From JBGPHT01 sp041484525 (lineage in GTDB: Bacteria; Acidobacteriota; Terriglobia; Bryobacterales; Bryobacteraceae): a stretch of DNA of 37,192 nt. The stretch covers positions 1 to 37,192 of the forward strand of contig JBGPHT010000066.1 of NCBI GenBank assembly GCA_041484525.1. The letters are read 5' to 3'. Position numbers and translations under genes: made by a program. Below are positions 13,969-21,911 of this stretch, in pieces (position 1 is the stretch's first letter; the number at the start of each line of letters is the position of its first letter). Under the pieces are notes generated by a model that saw nothing but the letters and a program-made list of their open reading frames with translations, was not told the origin of the DNA and ran no database searches.

Positions 13969-14913
13969 ATGAAGATCGCGATTACGGGAGGCACGGGACT
14001 CATCGGCGGTGCGCTGGCACGCGAGTTGGTCGCCCGCGGACACGAAGTTGTGGTGATCGCGCGCGGGTCGCGGGAAATGCACATGAAGCATCTGCCCCGG
14101 TTGACCCTGGCGCCGGCTGACGTCACCGATGAGGCGGCGCTGGCCGCGGCATTCCAAGGCTGCGACGCGGTGGCGCATTGCGCCGGAATCAACCGCGAAC
14201 TCGGCCGCCAGACGTATGCCCGCGTGCACGTCGAGGGGACGGCGGCGATGGTGCGGGCCGCCCGCGCCGCGAATGTCAGCCGGATCGCGATGGTCAGCTT
14301 CCTCGGCGCGCGGCCGAATTGCGGGTCCGCGTATCACGAGTCGAAGTGGGCCGCCGAAGAGACCGTGCGCGCAGCGGGCATCCCGTTCGCGATTTTGAAG
14401 TGCGGCATCGTCTATGGTCGCGGGGATCATCTGCTGGATCACCTCAGCCGGACCCTGCGTACGCTTCCGCTGTTCGCTACCGTGGGGCGGCATGACCGGC
14501 CGGTCGCGCCGGCGGCCGTGGAAGACGTGGTCCGGATCCTCTGCGCCGCGCTCCTGGACCGCGCTCTCGACGGGCAGACAGTGGCAGTGACCGGCCCGGA
14601 GCAGCTCGACTTTTCCGAGGTGGTCTATCGCGTTGCCCGCGCCATCGCACGCCCGGTCTGGATCGTCCCGATGCCGGTCGCCTTTCATCGGACGCTTGCG
14701 TGGATGCTGGAGCGTGCCATGCGAGTCCCGTTAATCTCGATGGCGCAGGTGAGAATCCTGTCCGAGGGCGCCGTGGATGCGCCACTCGGGGCCGGCGAGT
14801 TGCCGCCGGAGCTGAAGCCGGCCCGGCGATTCAACCACGCGCAGATTCTGTCCGGCCTGCCCGAAGCCGCGGCATTCGGTTGGCGCGATCTGCGCTGCTG
14901 CCGGACGCAATAG
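13969..14913 (+). CDS. NAD(P)-dependent epimerase/dehydratase-like protein (atypical SDR)
   Basis: A 314-residue protein with an N-terminal Rossmann fold: MKIAITGGTGLIGGALAREL gives the GGxGxxG nucleotide-binding loop. Next come DVTDEAALAAAFQGCDAVAH and the segment SAYHESKWAAEE, where Tyr and Lys keep the YxxxK spacing of SDR active sites. The second half resembles the substrate domain of extended or atypical SDR proteins related to NAD(P)H-binding and complex-I assembly factors. The substrate is unknown. GGAGG at 13960-13964 fixes the start at 13969; the frame upstream is derived from the repeats. It is probably co-transcribed with the membrane protein gene and so may answer to the same operator. 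Confidence 0.85.
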   Translation: MKIAITGGTGLIGGALARELVARGHEVVVIARGSREMHMKHLPRLTLAPADVTDEAALAAAFQGCDAVAHCAGINRELGRQTYARVHVEGTAAMVRAARAANVSRIAMVSFLGARPNCGSAYHESKWAAEETVRAAGIPFAILKCGIVYGRGDHLLDHLSRTLRTLPLFATVGRHDRPVAPAAVEDVVRILCAALLDRALDGQTVAVTGPEQLDFSEVVYRVARAIARPVWIVPMPVAFHRTLAWMLERAMRVPLISMAQVRILSEGAVDAPLGAGELPPELKPARRFNHAQILSGLPEAAAFGWRDLRCCRTQ

Positions 14914-14919
14914 CGGCGG

Positions 14920-15771
14920 CTACTGCGCCAGTTCCGAGCACATGCCGGGCACGCCGCGGTCGAACATGCCGCCGGTCTTCAGGCCGATGTCGCCCAGGTC
15001 GATCCGTTTGACAGCTTCGGCCGCAGGGCCGCCGGCGCAGCCTTTCTTCACGCGGTCGCGGACGGCGGCCACGGTCTCGGCCCACTTCTGCAGGTCAGCG
15101 CGCGTGGACACCGGACCGTGCCCGGGGATCACTTTGTCGAAATCGTATTTCAGCGCTTTCCGCACCGTCTGGTCCCACTCCTTGATGCTGCCGCCGTTGG
15201 CCGTGTCGCAGTACGGGGCGCCGTTCACGAAGAGGTCGCCGGTGTGGAGCACGCGCTCGGACGGAAAGAAGATCACGGCGTCGCCGTTGGTGTGCCCGCG
15301 GCCGAGATAGTGCGCCTGCACCTCTTTGCCGCCCAGGAAAACCTGCGAGTCTTCGCTGAAAGTGATGCGGGGCAATCCCGGTTGCTTGGCGGTGACCATA
15401 TTGGCGCGCGCGTTCTTCTGGATAATGATCTCGGCGTTGGCGGCCAGCATGGCCTCGTTGCCGCCGGTGTGGTCGCCGTGCTGGTGGGTGTTGAGCACGT
15501 AGCGGATAGGTTTGTCGGTGACCGATTTCACTTTCGCCAGGATCTGCGGAGCATCCTGCGCGAACTTGTCGTCGACCACCACCACGCCATCAGTCGTCGG
15601 CATGAAGGCGACGTTGCCGCCGCTGCCGATGATCACGTAGAGGCTGTCAGTGACGTTCTGCAGCTCGAGTTGGGCGGGGGGCGGCTGGGTTTGCGACCAG
15701 GCCAGCCAGAGACCGGCAAGCGCGAAGGCGGAAAGAACGAAGCGGTGTAGCGTATGTTTGGACGCGGCCAT
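14920..15771 (-). CDS. Secreted MBL-fold metallohydrolase
   Basis: A 283-residue protein with a signal peptide (about 1-28) and a metallo-beta-lactamase fold. Zinc ligands are present in order: the motif H96-x-H98-x-D100-H101 in THQHGDHTGG, His160 (GRGHTNGD), Asp179 (LHTGDLF) and His218 (IPGHGP). The general form resembles the periplasmic MBL hydrolases of acidobacteria that carry an RGHTNGD loop, often annotated as beta-lactamase-like or SoxH/quinoprotein-relay-like. The substrate cannot be deduced and it should not be read as antibiotic resistance without a test. No Shine-Dalgarno sequence is seen; TATATT at 15780-15785 predicts a 2-nt leader. Confidence 0.88.
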   Translation of the reverse strand: MAASKHTLHRFVLSAFALAGLWLAWSQTQPPPAQLELQNVTDSLYVIIGSGGNVAFMPTTDGVVVVDDKFAQDAPQILAKVKSVTDKPIRYVLNTHQHGDHTGGNEAMLAANAEIIIQKNARANMVTAKQPGLPRITFSEDSQVFLGGKEVQAHYLGRGHTNGDAVIFFPSERVLHTGDLFVNGAPYCDTANGGSIKEWDQTVRKALKYDFDKVIPGHGPVSTRADLQKWAETVAAVRDRVKKGCAGGPAAEAVKRIDLGDIGLKTGGMFDRGVPGMCSELAQ

Positions 15772-15774
15772 AGC

Positions 15775-16479
15775 CTATGAATATACACCTTCAATCACCC
15801 ACACCAAGCCGGCGCTTTGGTACACCTTGTCGATATAGACCAGGGGAGCGGCGGGAACGCCATCCACGGAGACTCTCAAGGTTTCGACGTGAGTGCCCGA
15901 CTGCGTCGACTCGCGCATACGCACCGGCAATTGGTATAGGCCGGCGAGCACGCCGGGCCACGGAATCAGCGGTCCGGTCTCGAGCGAAGTGGTTCCGGCC
16001 ATGACGCCGGCGGAGATACCGATGGGAATCGGAGCGGCGTCCGTGATGCTGCCCGTTTTCGGCGGGACGACACCCGCGTAGGCGCTGGCGCCGTTGAGAA
16101 ACATCGTGACCCACGAACCGGCTTGGGCGGGGTTGGCGAAGGAGTTCTTCGTGCCATCGCTGTTGAGTACGATGGCGGGAAAAAAGTCGTTGCCGTCGGC
16201 ACTGGTCCCGCCGGTATCGACAAACAAGCTGGGACTGCTGGCGGCGACGGCAAATTGACGGGACGTGACCAGCTTGCCATCCAGCATGACTTGCATGACC
16301 GTGGAGGTCTTTTGCTTCACCTCCCAAGGCACGCCGAGATTGATCTGGCCGGTCGAAGCATAGGTGAGCGGAGCGGCCACGCCATCGAACGTCACGGTCA
16401 CGCCGCCGAGAGACAGCGGCACGGGGTCGGGGCCAGAGATGGAGGCGGCGAGGGGCTGCACGGGGCCAAGGCGGTTCCC
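15775..16479 (-). pseudogene. 5'-truncated TIGR03437 domain gene
   Basis: About 235 residues match the C-terminal TIGR03437 domain, beginning abruptly with GNRLGPVQPLA, then PLSLGGVTVTFDG, LTYASTGQINLGVPWEV, SWVTMFLNGASAYAG and LAGLYQLPVRM, ending in a normal stop. The domain should be preceded by a long N-terminal region and a signal peptide, but the homology stops at 16479. Upstream the frame stays open to 16788, but there it reads antisense to a comB fragment, so that part is not genuine. The remnant is probably not expressed as a functional protein. The loss coincides to within a few bases with the loss of the 5' part of comB on the other strand. Confidence 0.8.
15780..15785 (-). promoter_or_regulatory. 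-10 box upstream of the MBL-fold gene
   Basis: Reads TATATT on the minus strand. Standard spacing gives a start at 15773, two bases before the ATG at 15771. It lies within the last codons of the truncated TIGR03437 remnant. Confidence 0.4.
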
Positions 16480-16900
16480 CGATGGGAGCGCGCTCAGCCT
16501 GGCCAGCCCCGCGCGTACGACGTTCACCGCCTGTCTGCGAAATTGCGAGGCCGTCGCGGAAGAGGTCGCGGCCCGCGGTGGTACCGTCGCGGTCATTCCC
16601 GCCGGAGAACAGTGGAGCGATGGCAGCCTGCGCCCTTGCGTCGAAGACTTGGCCGGCGCCGGCGCCGTCCTGTCCCGACTGCCCGGCCGCCGGTCCCCCG
16701 AAGCGGAGACGGCAGTGGCCGTCTTCGAGCGTTTCCGCCACGATCTTGTAGCCATGCTCGCCGGCTCAATCTCCGGCAAGGAACTCATCGAGCGCGGGTT
16801 CGCATTCGACCTCGCAATCGCGGCCGACTACTCGTCGAGCCGATCCGTCCCGCTGCTGGTACGCGACGGCTTTGTGAACGTCGCGCGCGCGCCGGCATGA
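16475..16900 (+). pseudogene. comB: 5'-truncated comB (2-phosphosulfolactate phosphatase)
   Basis: About 141 residues match the C-terminal half of ComB: FPDGSALSL, CLRNCEAVAEEVAARG, VAVIPAGEQWSDGSLRPCVE, DLAGAGAVLSRLPG, SGKELIERGFAFDLAIAAD and a final VPLLVRDGF. Full-length ComB is about 230-250 residues and starts with a VVIDVLRATS-like active-site segment that is missing here. In intact form ComB dephosphorylates 2-phosphosulfolactate to sulfolactate. The homology begins at about 16475, directly where the opposite-strand TIGR03437 homology ends. No other frame of the surrounding DNA shows the missing half. The next gene starts 12 bp after the stop. Confidence 0.8.
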
Positions 16901-16912
16901 ATTGAGGTACCT

Positions 16913-17884
16913 ATGCTGCCGTTCTCTAATCCAAGAAGACTGAAAACAGTTGCCGTCGGGGTGTCAGCCCTGTGCATCGCGGGAGTTGTTTTCGAACAGA
17001 TCGGCCGGTATCAAGACCGCCGCCGCTACCACCAAATCGGTAGATCCGTGGACATCGGCGGGCGCACGCTCAACATCTATTGTTCCGGCGAAAGCGGTCC
17101 GACTGTAGTCTTCGAAACATTCGGACACATGTCCGGCTATAGTTGGAGTGCGGTTCAGCGTGAGGCGGCGAAGTTCACCCGCGCGTGCTGGTACGATCGC
17201 GCAGCCTATGGGTGGAGCGATCCGGCCCCGATGCCGCGCACCTTTCAATCGGTAGCCTTGGATCTTCACGCGCTGCTGCACGCGGCGGCCATTCCTCCCC
17301 CCTACGTGCTCGTCGGCGGGGGCGATGCAGCTTCGCATATTCGCGTTTATCACGGCATGTATCCGGGCGAAGTGGCAGGCATTGGCGAAAGGCCCATGGG
17401 CAAAACACTTCGGATCTTTCGCTCCTCGCGTGCGAGGGGCGGCTTGCGTCATCTACCCGACCTTGGCCCGGATCGGTCTGATCCGGATGGCGAGCGTATT
17501 CCAAAACCGCGGAGCACCCCAACCTTCGGCCTGACATCGGAGCAGCAAGCCGAGCTCGATTTTCTCTCGGACAATCCCACCGCCCCGCGAGGCAGCGAAT
17601 TGTGTGCTCGGGAAGAGAGCATGCAGCAGGTCCGCGCGGCGGGAAACCTCGACGACGTTCCGCTGGTCGTACTTGCTTCTGCGGCTCAGCCTCCGGCCGC
17701 CACTTCCGCGCAGAGTTCGGTCGCATCCGCCTGGAACCGACATCAGGTCGAGCAGGTCCAGCCAGGATTGGCGAGGCTCTCCTCCTGCGGTCGTTTCGTC
17801 TTCCTGGACAACGATGTCACAGCGGGTGCAATCATCCGTGCCGTGCTCGATGTGGCCGGCGCGTCGACCTCGCCAGAAAAATAG
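16913..17884 (+). pseudogene. Decayed alpha/beta-hydrolase gene
   Basis: A continuous 323-codon frame that begins like an alpha/beta-hydrolase: membrane anchor (about 12-30), DIGGRTLNIYCSGESGPTVV, WYDRAAYGWSDP and YVLVGGGDAASHIRVYHGMY. The nucleophile elbow, normally GHSxG, reads GGGDA, so Ser (position 137) is Gly. After EVAG (residue 156) the family-like sequence moves to the +1 frame (YPTLARIGLIRMASVF, about 17436-17525) and returns to the first frame near 17531 (GLTSEQQAEL), as if two compensating frameshifts had occurred. The C-terminal catalytic His region (VFLDNDVTAGAII) has no His. Loss of Ser and His makes activity unlikely. GAGG at 16904-16907 is a fair ribosome binding site. It may still be translated, so it could also be a diverged, non-enzymatic protein. 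Confidence 0.65.
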
Positions 17885-17892
17885 TGCGAGCG

Positions 17893-19269
17893 TTACTTCG
17901 TCTCCAGCACCAGCACCGGCGCGATCTGTCCCGGCGCATTCGCCGGCAACGCCACCGAAACATGATCCGCCTTCTGCGTGACCTTCAGCGACTTGTGCGA
18001 TGCATCCGCCAACAAGTACGCCTTCGAAACGGTCCCCTTCACTTTCGAAACCTCGAACGACCCGCTGGGCCACTTGAACAGAGTGACGAACAGCCTGCCC
18101 GGTTTCGTGGTGCAGCGCCAGTCGGTAGCCTGCACGAACACCGGCTTGCCGTTCTTGTCCATGCGCGTGGTGTCGGGCGTGCCGAGCTCATCCCCGAACG
18201 GAGTCGGACCGGCCCCGTAGATGGCCTCGCCGTTGACCTTGAGCCAGCGCCCCACAGCGCGCAGGTTGTCCTGGCTGGCTTGCGGGACCACGCCCTCGGC
18301 CGTCGGCCCGACGTTCAGCAGATAGTTGCCGCCCTTGCTCGCGATGTCCACCAGCTTGAACGTCAGGTCCTCCGGCGACTTCCACTCGGTGTCGTCCTTC
18401 TTGAAGCCCCAGGTCTTGTTGAGCGTCGCGGGCACTTCCCAGTCGCCCGTGACCACGCTGTCCGGAATCCGGTTGTCGCCCATCGACACGTAGTCGCCCG
18501 CCGAACCCAGGCGGCCGTCGATCAGCGTGGCGGGCTGCAGCGTCTTGACGATATCCACGAACCGCTGCCCGCGCTCCAGCGTCATCATGCGCGGCGTATC
18601 GAACCAGATTAGGCAGATCGGGCCGTAGTTACTCAGGATTTCCTTCACCTGTGGCTCCGCCTTGGCGCGCAGATACTCGTCGAAATGCGCCTCCTTGGCC
18701 TTATCGTCGGGTCCGAAATCCCACGTATTGCCGGCGCCGTAGGGCTCATGCCAGTCCTGCGCCTGCGAGTAGTAAAAGCCGAACTTGATGTTATGCCGCG
18801 CCGCCGCTTCCGCCAATTCCTTGAGCGGATCGCGATGGAACGGCGTGGCGTCGAAGATGTTGTACTTGCTGACCGTCGAGCGGTACATCGCGAAGCCGTC
18901 GTGATGCTTGCTCGTGATCACGATGTACTTCATGCCCGCGTCTTCGGCCATCTGGACCCACGCTTCCGCGTTGAACTTCGTCGGATTGAACTGGTCCGCG
19001 AGCTTCTCGTATTCGGTCACCGGAATCTTGGCGCGGTTCATGATCCACTCGCCGATACCGGGAATCAGTTGACCCTTCCATTCGCCGGCCGGAATGGCAT
19101 AGAGGCCCCAGTGGATAAAGAGGCCGAACTTGGCGTCGTGGAACCATTTCATTTTCGCGTCCTGCGAAGCCGGCGCGGGCAATGCCGGTTTGCCCGGCTG
19201 CGCCGTGGCAGCCGCCGCGAAGACGATAGCGGCGAGCGTGATCTTTAGCGATAAAACTGGGCTCTTCAT
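17893..19269 (-). CDS. Alpha-L-fucosidase (GH29)
   Basis: A 458-residue exported glycoside hydrolase. Signal peptide about 1-23 (ending AATAQ), then the GH29 (beta/alpha)8 barrel: KFGLFIHWGLYAIPAGEW, YIVITSKHHDGFAMY, and the nucleophile Asp224 in CLIWFDTP. GGNYLLNVGPTAEGVVP closes the barrel, and a C-terminal beta domain follows. GH29 enzymes remove terminal alpha-L-fucose from glycans with retention of configuration. The acid/base residue is not conserved by position in the family and I cannot assign it. AGGAG lies upstream of the ATG. The GT39-like gene ends 49 bp before it on the same strand, so the two may form an operon. Confidence 0.93.
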   Translation of the reverse strand: MKSPVLSLKITLAAIVFAAAATAQPGKPALPAPASQDAKMKWFHDAKFGLFIHWGLYAIPAGEWKGQLIPGIGEWIMNRAKIPVTEYEKLADQFNPTKFNAEAWVQMAEDAGMKYIVITSKHHDGFAMYRSTVSKYNIFDATPFHRDPLKELAEAAARHNIKFGFYYSQAQDWHEPYGAGNTWDFGPDDKAKEAHFDEYLRAKAEPQVKEILSNYGPICLIWFDTPRMMTLERGQRFVDIVKTLQPATLIDGRLGSAGDYVSMGDNRIPDSVVTGDWEVPATLNKTWGFKKDDTEWKSPEDLTFKLVDIASKGGNYLLNVGPTAEGVVPQASQDNLRAVGRWLKVNGEAIYGAGPTPFGDELGTPDTTRMDKNGKPVFVQATDWRCTTKPGRLFVTLFKWPSGSFEVSKVKGTVSKAYLLADASHKSLKVTQKADHVSVALPANAPGQIAPVLVLETK

Positions 19270-19318
19270 AGGTTGACTCCTGGTCGATCTCCTATTGGCT
19301 CACAACCACGGACGATTT

Positions 19319-20872
19319 TCAATAGGCGGGAATCTCGTAGATGTAATACGCGTGCCCCACGATCGCGGTGGGAACCGTCCGCCGCAGCCAGTCGCTCGCG
19401 CCCGGCGTTCGATCGGCGAACGCGGGCATGCGCGCGACCAGATGCGCGCTCACCGCGTAGAGTCCGGAGACCGGCGGCTGTAGCAGCGCCGCCGCATTCA
19501 CAACCTGCGCCTGGATGCCGTAGGCAGCGGCCGGAAAAGTCCCGAAGTAGGCCAGCCGGACCGTGCGCCCGCGCCCATTCGCATCCAGCCAGGAGTTCAA
19601 CTGCTTCAACCCCTGCCCCCAATCGACATTGCTGTCGTCGAGCCACAGCGTGCCGCAGCGCGCGCCGCCATCGAGGCCGATCGAGCCGGGACGATCCAGC
19701 ACGCACGCCGCCTCGTTGAAGTAGGAGAGGTGATCGGGATAGATTCCGATCGCCGCCAGCGCCATCCAGCCGCAGAGGACGGCAGCCAGTCCGCGCTTCC
19801 ATCGCACCCCGCTGCCGATAAGCGCCGCCAGTCCCACACCCCCGATCAGATAAGCGAACACGAAGATAGGGATCAGGTAGCGGACCCCGAAATCATCCGC
19901 TGCGAACAGATAGCCGGCGAACAGGACCGCCGCTGGAACGATCAGAAATAGCCTCGCGAGTTTCGATAGCCTGCGGAGCGCGAACAGTCCGATCGCTGCC
20001 GACACCAGCGCCGCGATCGGTTCCTTCAACAGCCAGACCGCTGGAAAATAGTAGGTGAATCGAGGGCGCAGTTCGCCCGCCAGAAACACCAGGTAATCGG
20101 CGTTGTGATCGGCATTGACGCGCCGCGTGCCTTCCACGTAGTGAAGGATACCGGCCGGAGAAAAGTACAGAACGTCAATCACCACCGCGGCCGCCAAACA
20201 CATGCCGGCAAATTCCTTGGCACAATCCGCCGGCTTGCGCCCCGACGCCAACATCAGGATAGCAGCGACGGGCAAGAGCGCCACCGCGGAAAACTTGGTG
20301 CACAGCACCAACCCCAATGCGACTCCCGCGAACAGCACGCTCTTCCAGCCCGGCTTCTGCAACTGCCGCCACAACGCATACAGGAAGAGCACGGTGAAGG
20401 CGGCGAATCCCACGTCGGTGGCGACCAGCGAGGAGTGCGCCACGATCGTCGGATCCAGCGCCAACAGGAAGAGCGCACCCAGCGCCGCGAGGTCGCCCGC
20501 CAGTTGCCGCCCCCACCAATAAACCAGAAACCCGAGCAGCGCCGTCAGCAGAATGAAAGGCAGCCGCGCCCAAAAGAGGACGCGGTCCGGCCCGTTCTGC
20601 GCGATGATCGCGTTGCCGATCGGCCATTCCATACCCGCCCCTGGTGGACCCGCGGCCGGCCAGCCGACGCCCGCCATTCGGAGCGACACCGCGGCCAGTT
20701 CCTTAAGCAGCGGAGGATGCTGCGCATTGGCCGCAAAAACGCCGGTCGCGAGATACGAAAGTCCGGCCGCTATGTGTGCGGGCTCGTCGAACACCGGAGA
20801 CTTCCGGAGCGACGCGGAAAAGCTCTGCACCACCAGCAGCGCGATCAGCACTCCCGCCGCTACTCGAGACAT
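19319..20872 (-). CDS. GT39-like (GT-C fold) membrane glycosyltransferase
   Basis: A 517-residue integral membrane protein with about ten to twelve membrane segments. The first external loop carries the acidic pair typical of GT-C enzymes (SPVFDEPAH, Asp29-Glu30), followed by QHPPLLKELAAV. These enzymes transfer a sugar from a polyprenyl-phosphate carrier to a protein or lipid on the outer face of the membrane (relatives: dolichyl-phosphate-mannose mannosyltransferases and ArnT). The C-terminal part contains a soluble region with YLIPIFVFAYLIGG and DSNVDWGQGLKQL. Start at the ATG at 20872; the frame is open to 20971 without a reason to use it. The acceptor is unknown. It is divergent from the DUF1028 gene, with a 52-bp gap. 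Confidence 0.85.
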   Translation of the reverse strand: MSRVAAGVLIALLVVQSFSASLRKSPVFDEPAHIAAGLSYLATGVFAANAQHPPLLKELAAVSLRMAGVGWPAAGPPGAGMEWPIGNAIIAQNGPDRVLFWARLPFILLTALLGFLVYWWGRQLAGDLAALGALFLLALDPTIVAHSSLVATDVGFAAFTVLFLYALWRQLQKPGWKSVLFAGVALGLVLCTKFSAVALLPVAAILMLASGRKPADCAKEFAGMCLAAAVVIDVLYFSPAGILHYVEGTRRVNADHNADYLVFLAGELRPRFTYYFPAVWLLKEPIAALVSAAIGLFALRRLSKLARLFLIVPAAVLFAGYLFAADDFGVRYLIPIFVFAYLIGGVGLAALIGSGVRWKRGLAAVLCGWMALAAIGIYPDHLSYFNEAACVLDRPGSIGLDGGARCGTLWLDDSNVDWGQGLKQLNSWLDANGRGRTVRLAYFGTFPAAAYGIQAQVVNAAALLQPPVSGLYAVSAHLVARMPAFADRTPGASDWLRRTVPTAIVGHAYYIYEIPAY

Positions 20873-20880
20873 AAGACGCC

Positions 20881-20886
20881 ATGGTA
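20881..20886 (-). promoter_or_regulatory. -10-like box upstream of the GT39-like gene
   Basis: Reads TACCAT on the minus strand; standard spacing gives a 2-nt leader before the ATG at 20872. A weak match. Confidence 0.3.
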
Positions 20887-20911
20887 GCGAATCTGCGGCG
20901 AACTTTTCCTG

Positions 20912-20917
20912 TATAAC
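20912..20917 (+). promoter_or_regulatory. -10 box upstream of the DUF1028 gene
   Basis: TATAAC; standard spacing predicts a start at 20924, one base before the ATG at 20925. No Shine-Dalgarno sequence is present. Confidence 0.4.
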
Positions 20918-20924
20918 TGACTTT

Positions 20925-21911
20925 ATGAAGCAACTCGCCCTGGCCGCACTGGCCGCCGCGCTGCGCCTCACCGCCGCGGACGTGAATACCTTCTCCGTCG
21001 TCGGTTACGATCCGGTCAACGGCGATTGGGGCGTGGCCGTCGCCTCGCGCTATTTCTCCGTGGGATCGGTGGTGCCGTGGGCAGAGGCTGGCGTCGGCGC
21101 CGTGGCCACGCAGGCCAACGTCAACGTGGGGTACGGCCCGCGCGGCCTCGAACTGCTGCGCCAGGGCCTCTCCGCGAAAGAGGTGCTCGACAAGCTCCTC
21201 GCCGAAGACACCTTCGAAGGTAAGGACGGTCGCCAAGTCGCGATCATCGACCGCCGCGGTAATGTCGTGACCTACACCGGTCCCAACGCGCCGAATTGGG
21301 CCGGCGGACGCCAGGGAAAAACGTGGGCCGCGCAGGGAAATATCCTGGTCGGACCGCAGGTGCCGGAAGCCATGGGACGCGCCTTCGAAAGCACCGACGG
21401 CGAACTCGCCGAGAAACTCTTCGCCGCGCTCAAGGCCGGCGACGATGCCGGCGGCGACTCGCGCGGCAAGCAATCCGCCTCCATGATCGTGGTGCGCAAA
21501 GGCGGCGGCCGCAATACCAACAACGACCGCTACCTCTATATCAACGTGGATGACAACCCCAGTCCCATCCCCGAGCTGCGCCGTCTCCTCGACCTCAGCC
21601 TCGGGGCCGTCTACCAAGACCGCATGAGCAAGCTCCTCCGCGACAACAAGACGAAGGAAGCGCGCGCCGCCGCCGAGCGATACGCCCACTACACACCGAC
21701 CGCCGGCGCCTACGCGAACCTGGGCATCATGGATTACACCCTCGGCGACAAGCCCGCCGCTCTCGCCGATTTCCGCAAGGCCATATCGATCGACCCCGCC
21801 ATAAAGCGCCAATTCGAAACGCAACCCGGAGCCGCCGGTGGCCGCGGCGGCCAACGCATGCGCGCCATTCTCGAAGACCAGGAATTCGTCAAACAGGTTT
21901 TGCTCAATTAA
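20925..21911 (+). CDS. DUF1028 protein with tetratricopeptide-like tail
   Basis: A 328-residue protein. A short signal peptide (about 1-17) is followed by the DUF1028 domain (about 20-225): NTFSVVGYDPVNGDWGVAVA, VGSVVPWAEAGVGAVATQAN, then YGPRGLELLRQGLSAKEVLD and WAAQGNILVGP. DUF1028 proteins have an Ntn-hydrolase-like fold and sit near peptidases or amidohydrolases in other genomes, but the reaction is unsettled. Residues about 255-320 form helices with a TPR-like segment (AYANLGIMDYTLGDKPAALA), unlike the peptidoglycan-binding tail of some homologues. The end overlaps the convergent DUF4965 gene by 8 bp. Confidence 0.88.
   Translation: MKQLALAALAAALRLTAADVNTFSVVGYDPVNGDWGVAVASRYFSVGSVVPWAEAGVGAVATQANVNVGYGPRGLELLRQGLSAKEVLDKLLAEDTFEGKDGRQVAIIDRRGNVVTYTGPNAPNWAGGRQGKTWAAQGNILVGPQVPEAMGRAFESTDGELAEKLFAALKAGDDAGGDSRGKQSASMIVVRKGGGRNTNNDRYLYINVDDNPSPIPELRRLLDLSLGAVYQDRMSKLLRDNKTKEARAAAERYAHYTPTAGAYANLGIMDYTLGDKPAALADFRKAISIDPAIKRQFETQPGAAGGRGGQRMRAILEDQEFVKQVLLN

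Noticed and set aside
16480..16788. N-terminal 103 codons of the minus-strand frame at 15775-16788
   Set aside because: These codons read antisense to the comB fragment; only the part from 16479 down matches TIGR03437.
19606..20887. Several Arg/His-rich frames on both strands of the GT39-like gene
   Set aside because: All lie inside the glycosyltransferase gene in other frames and have no start signals.
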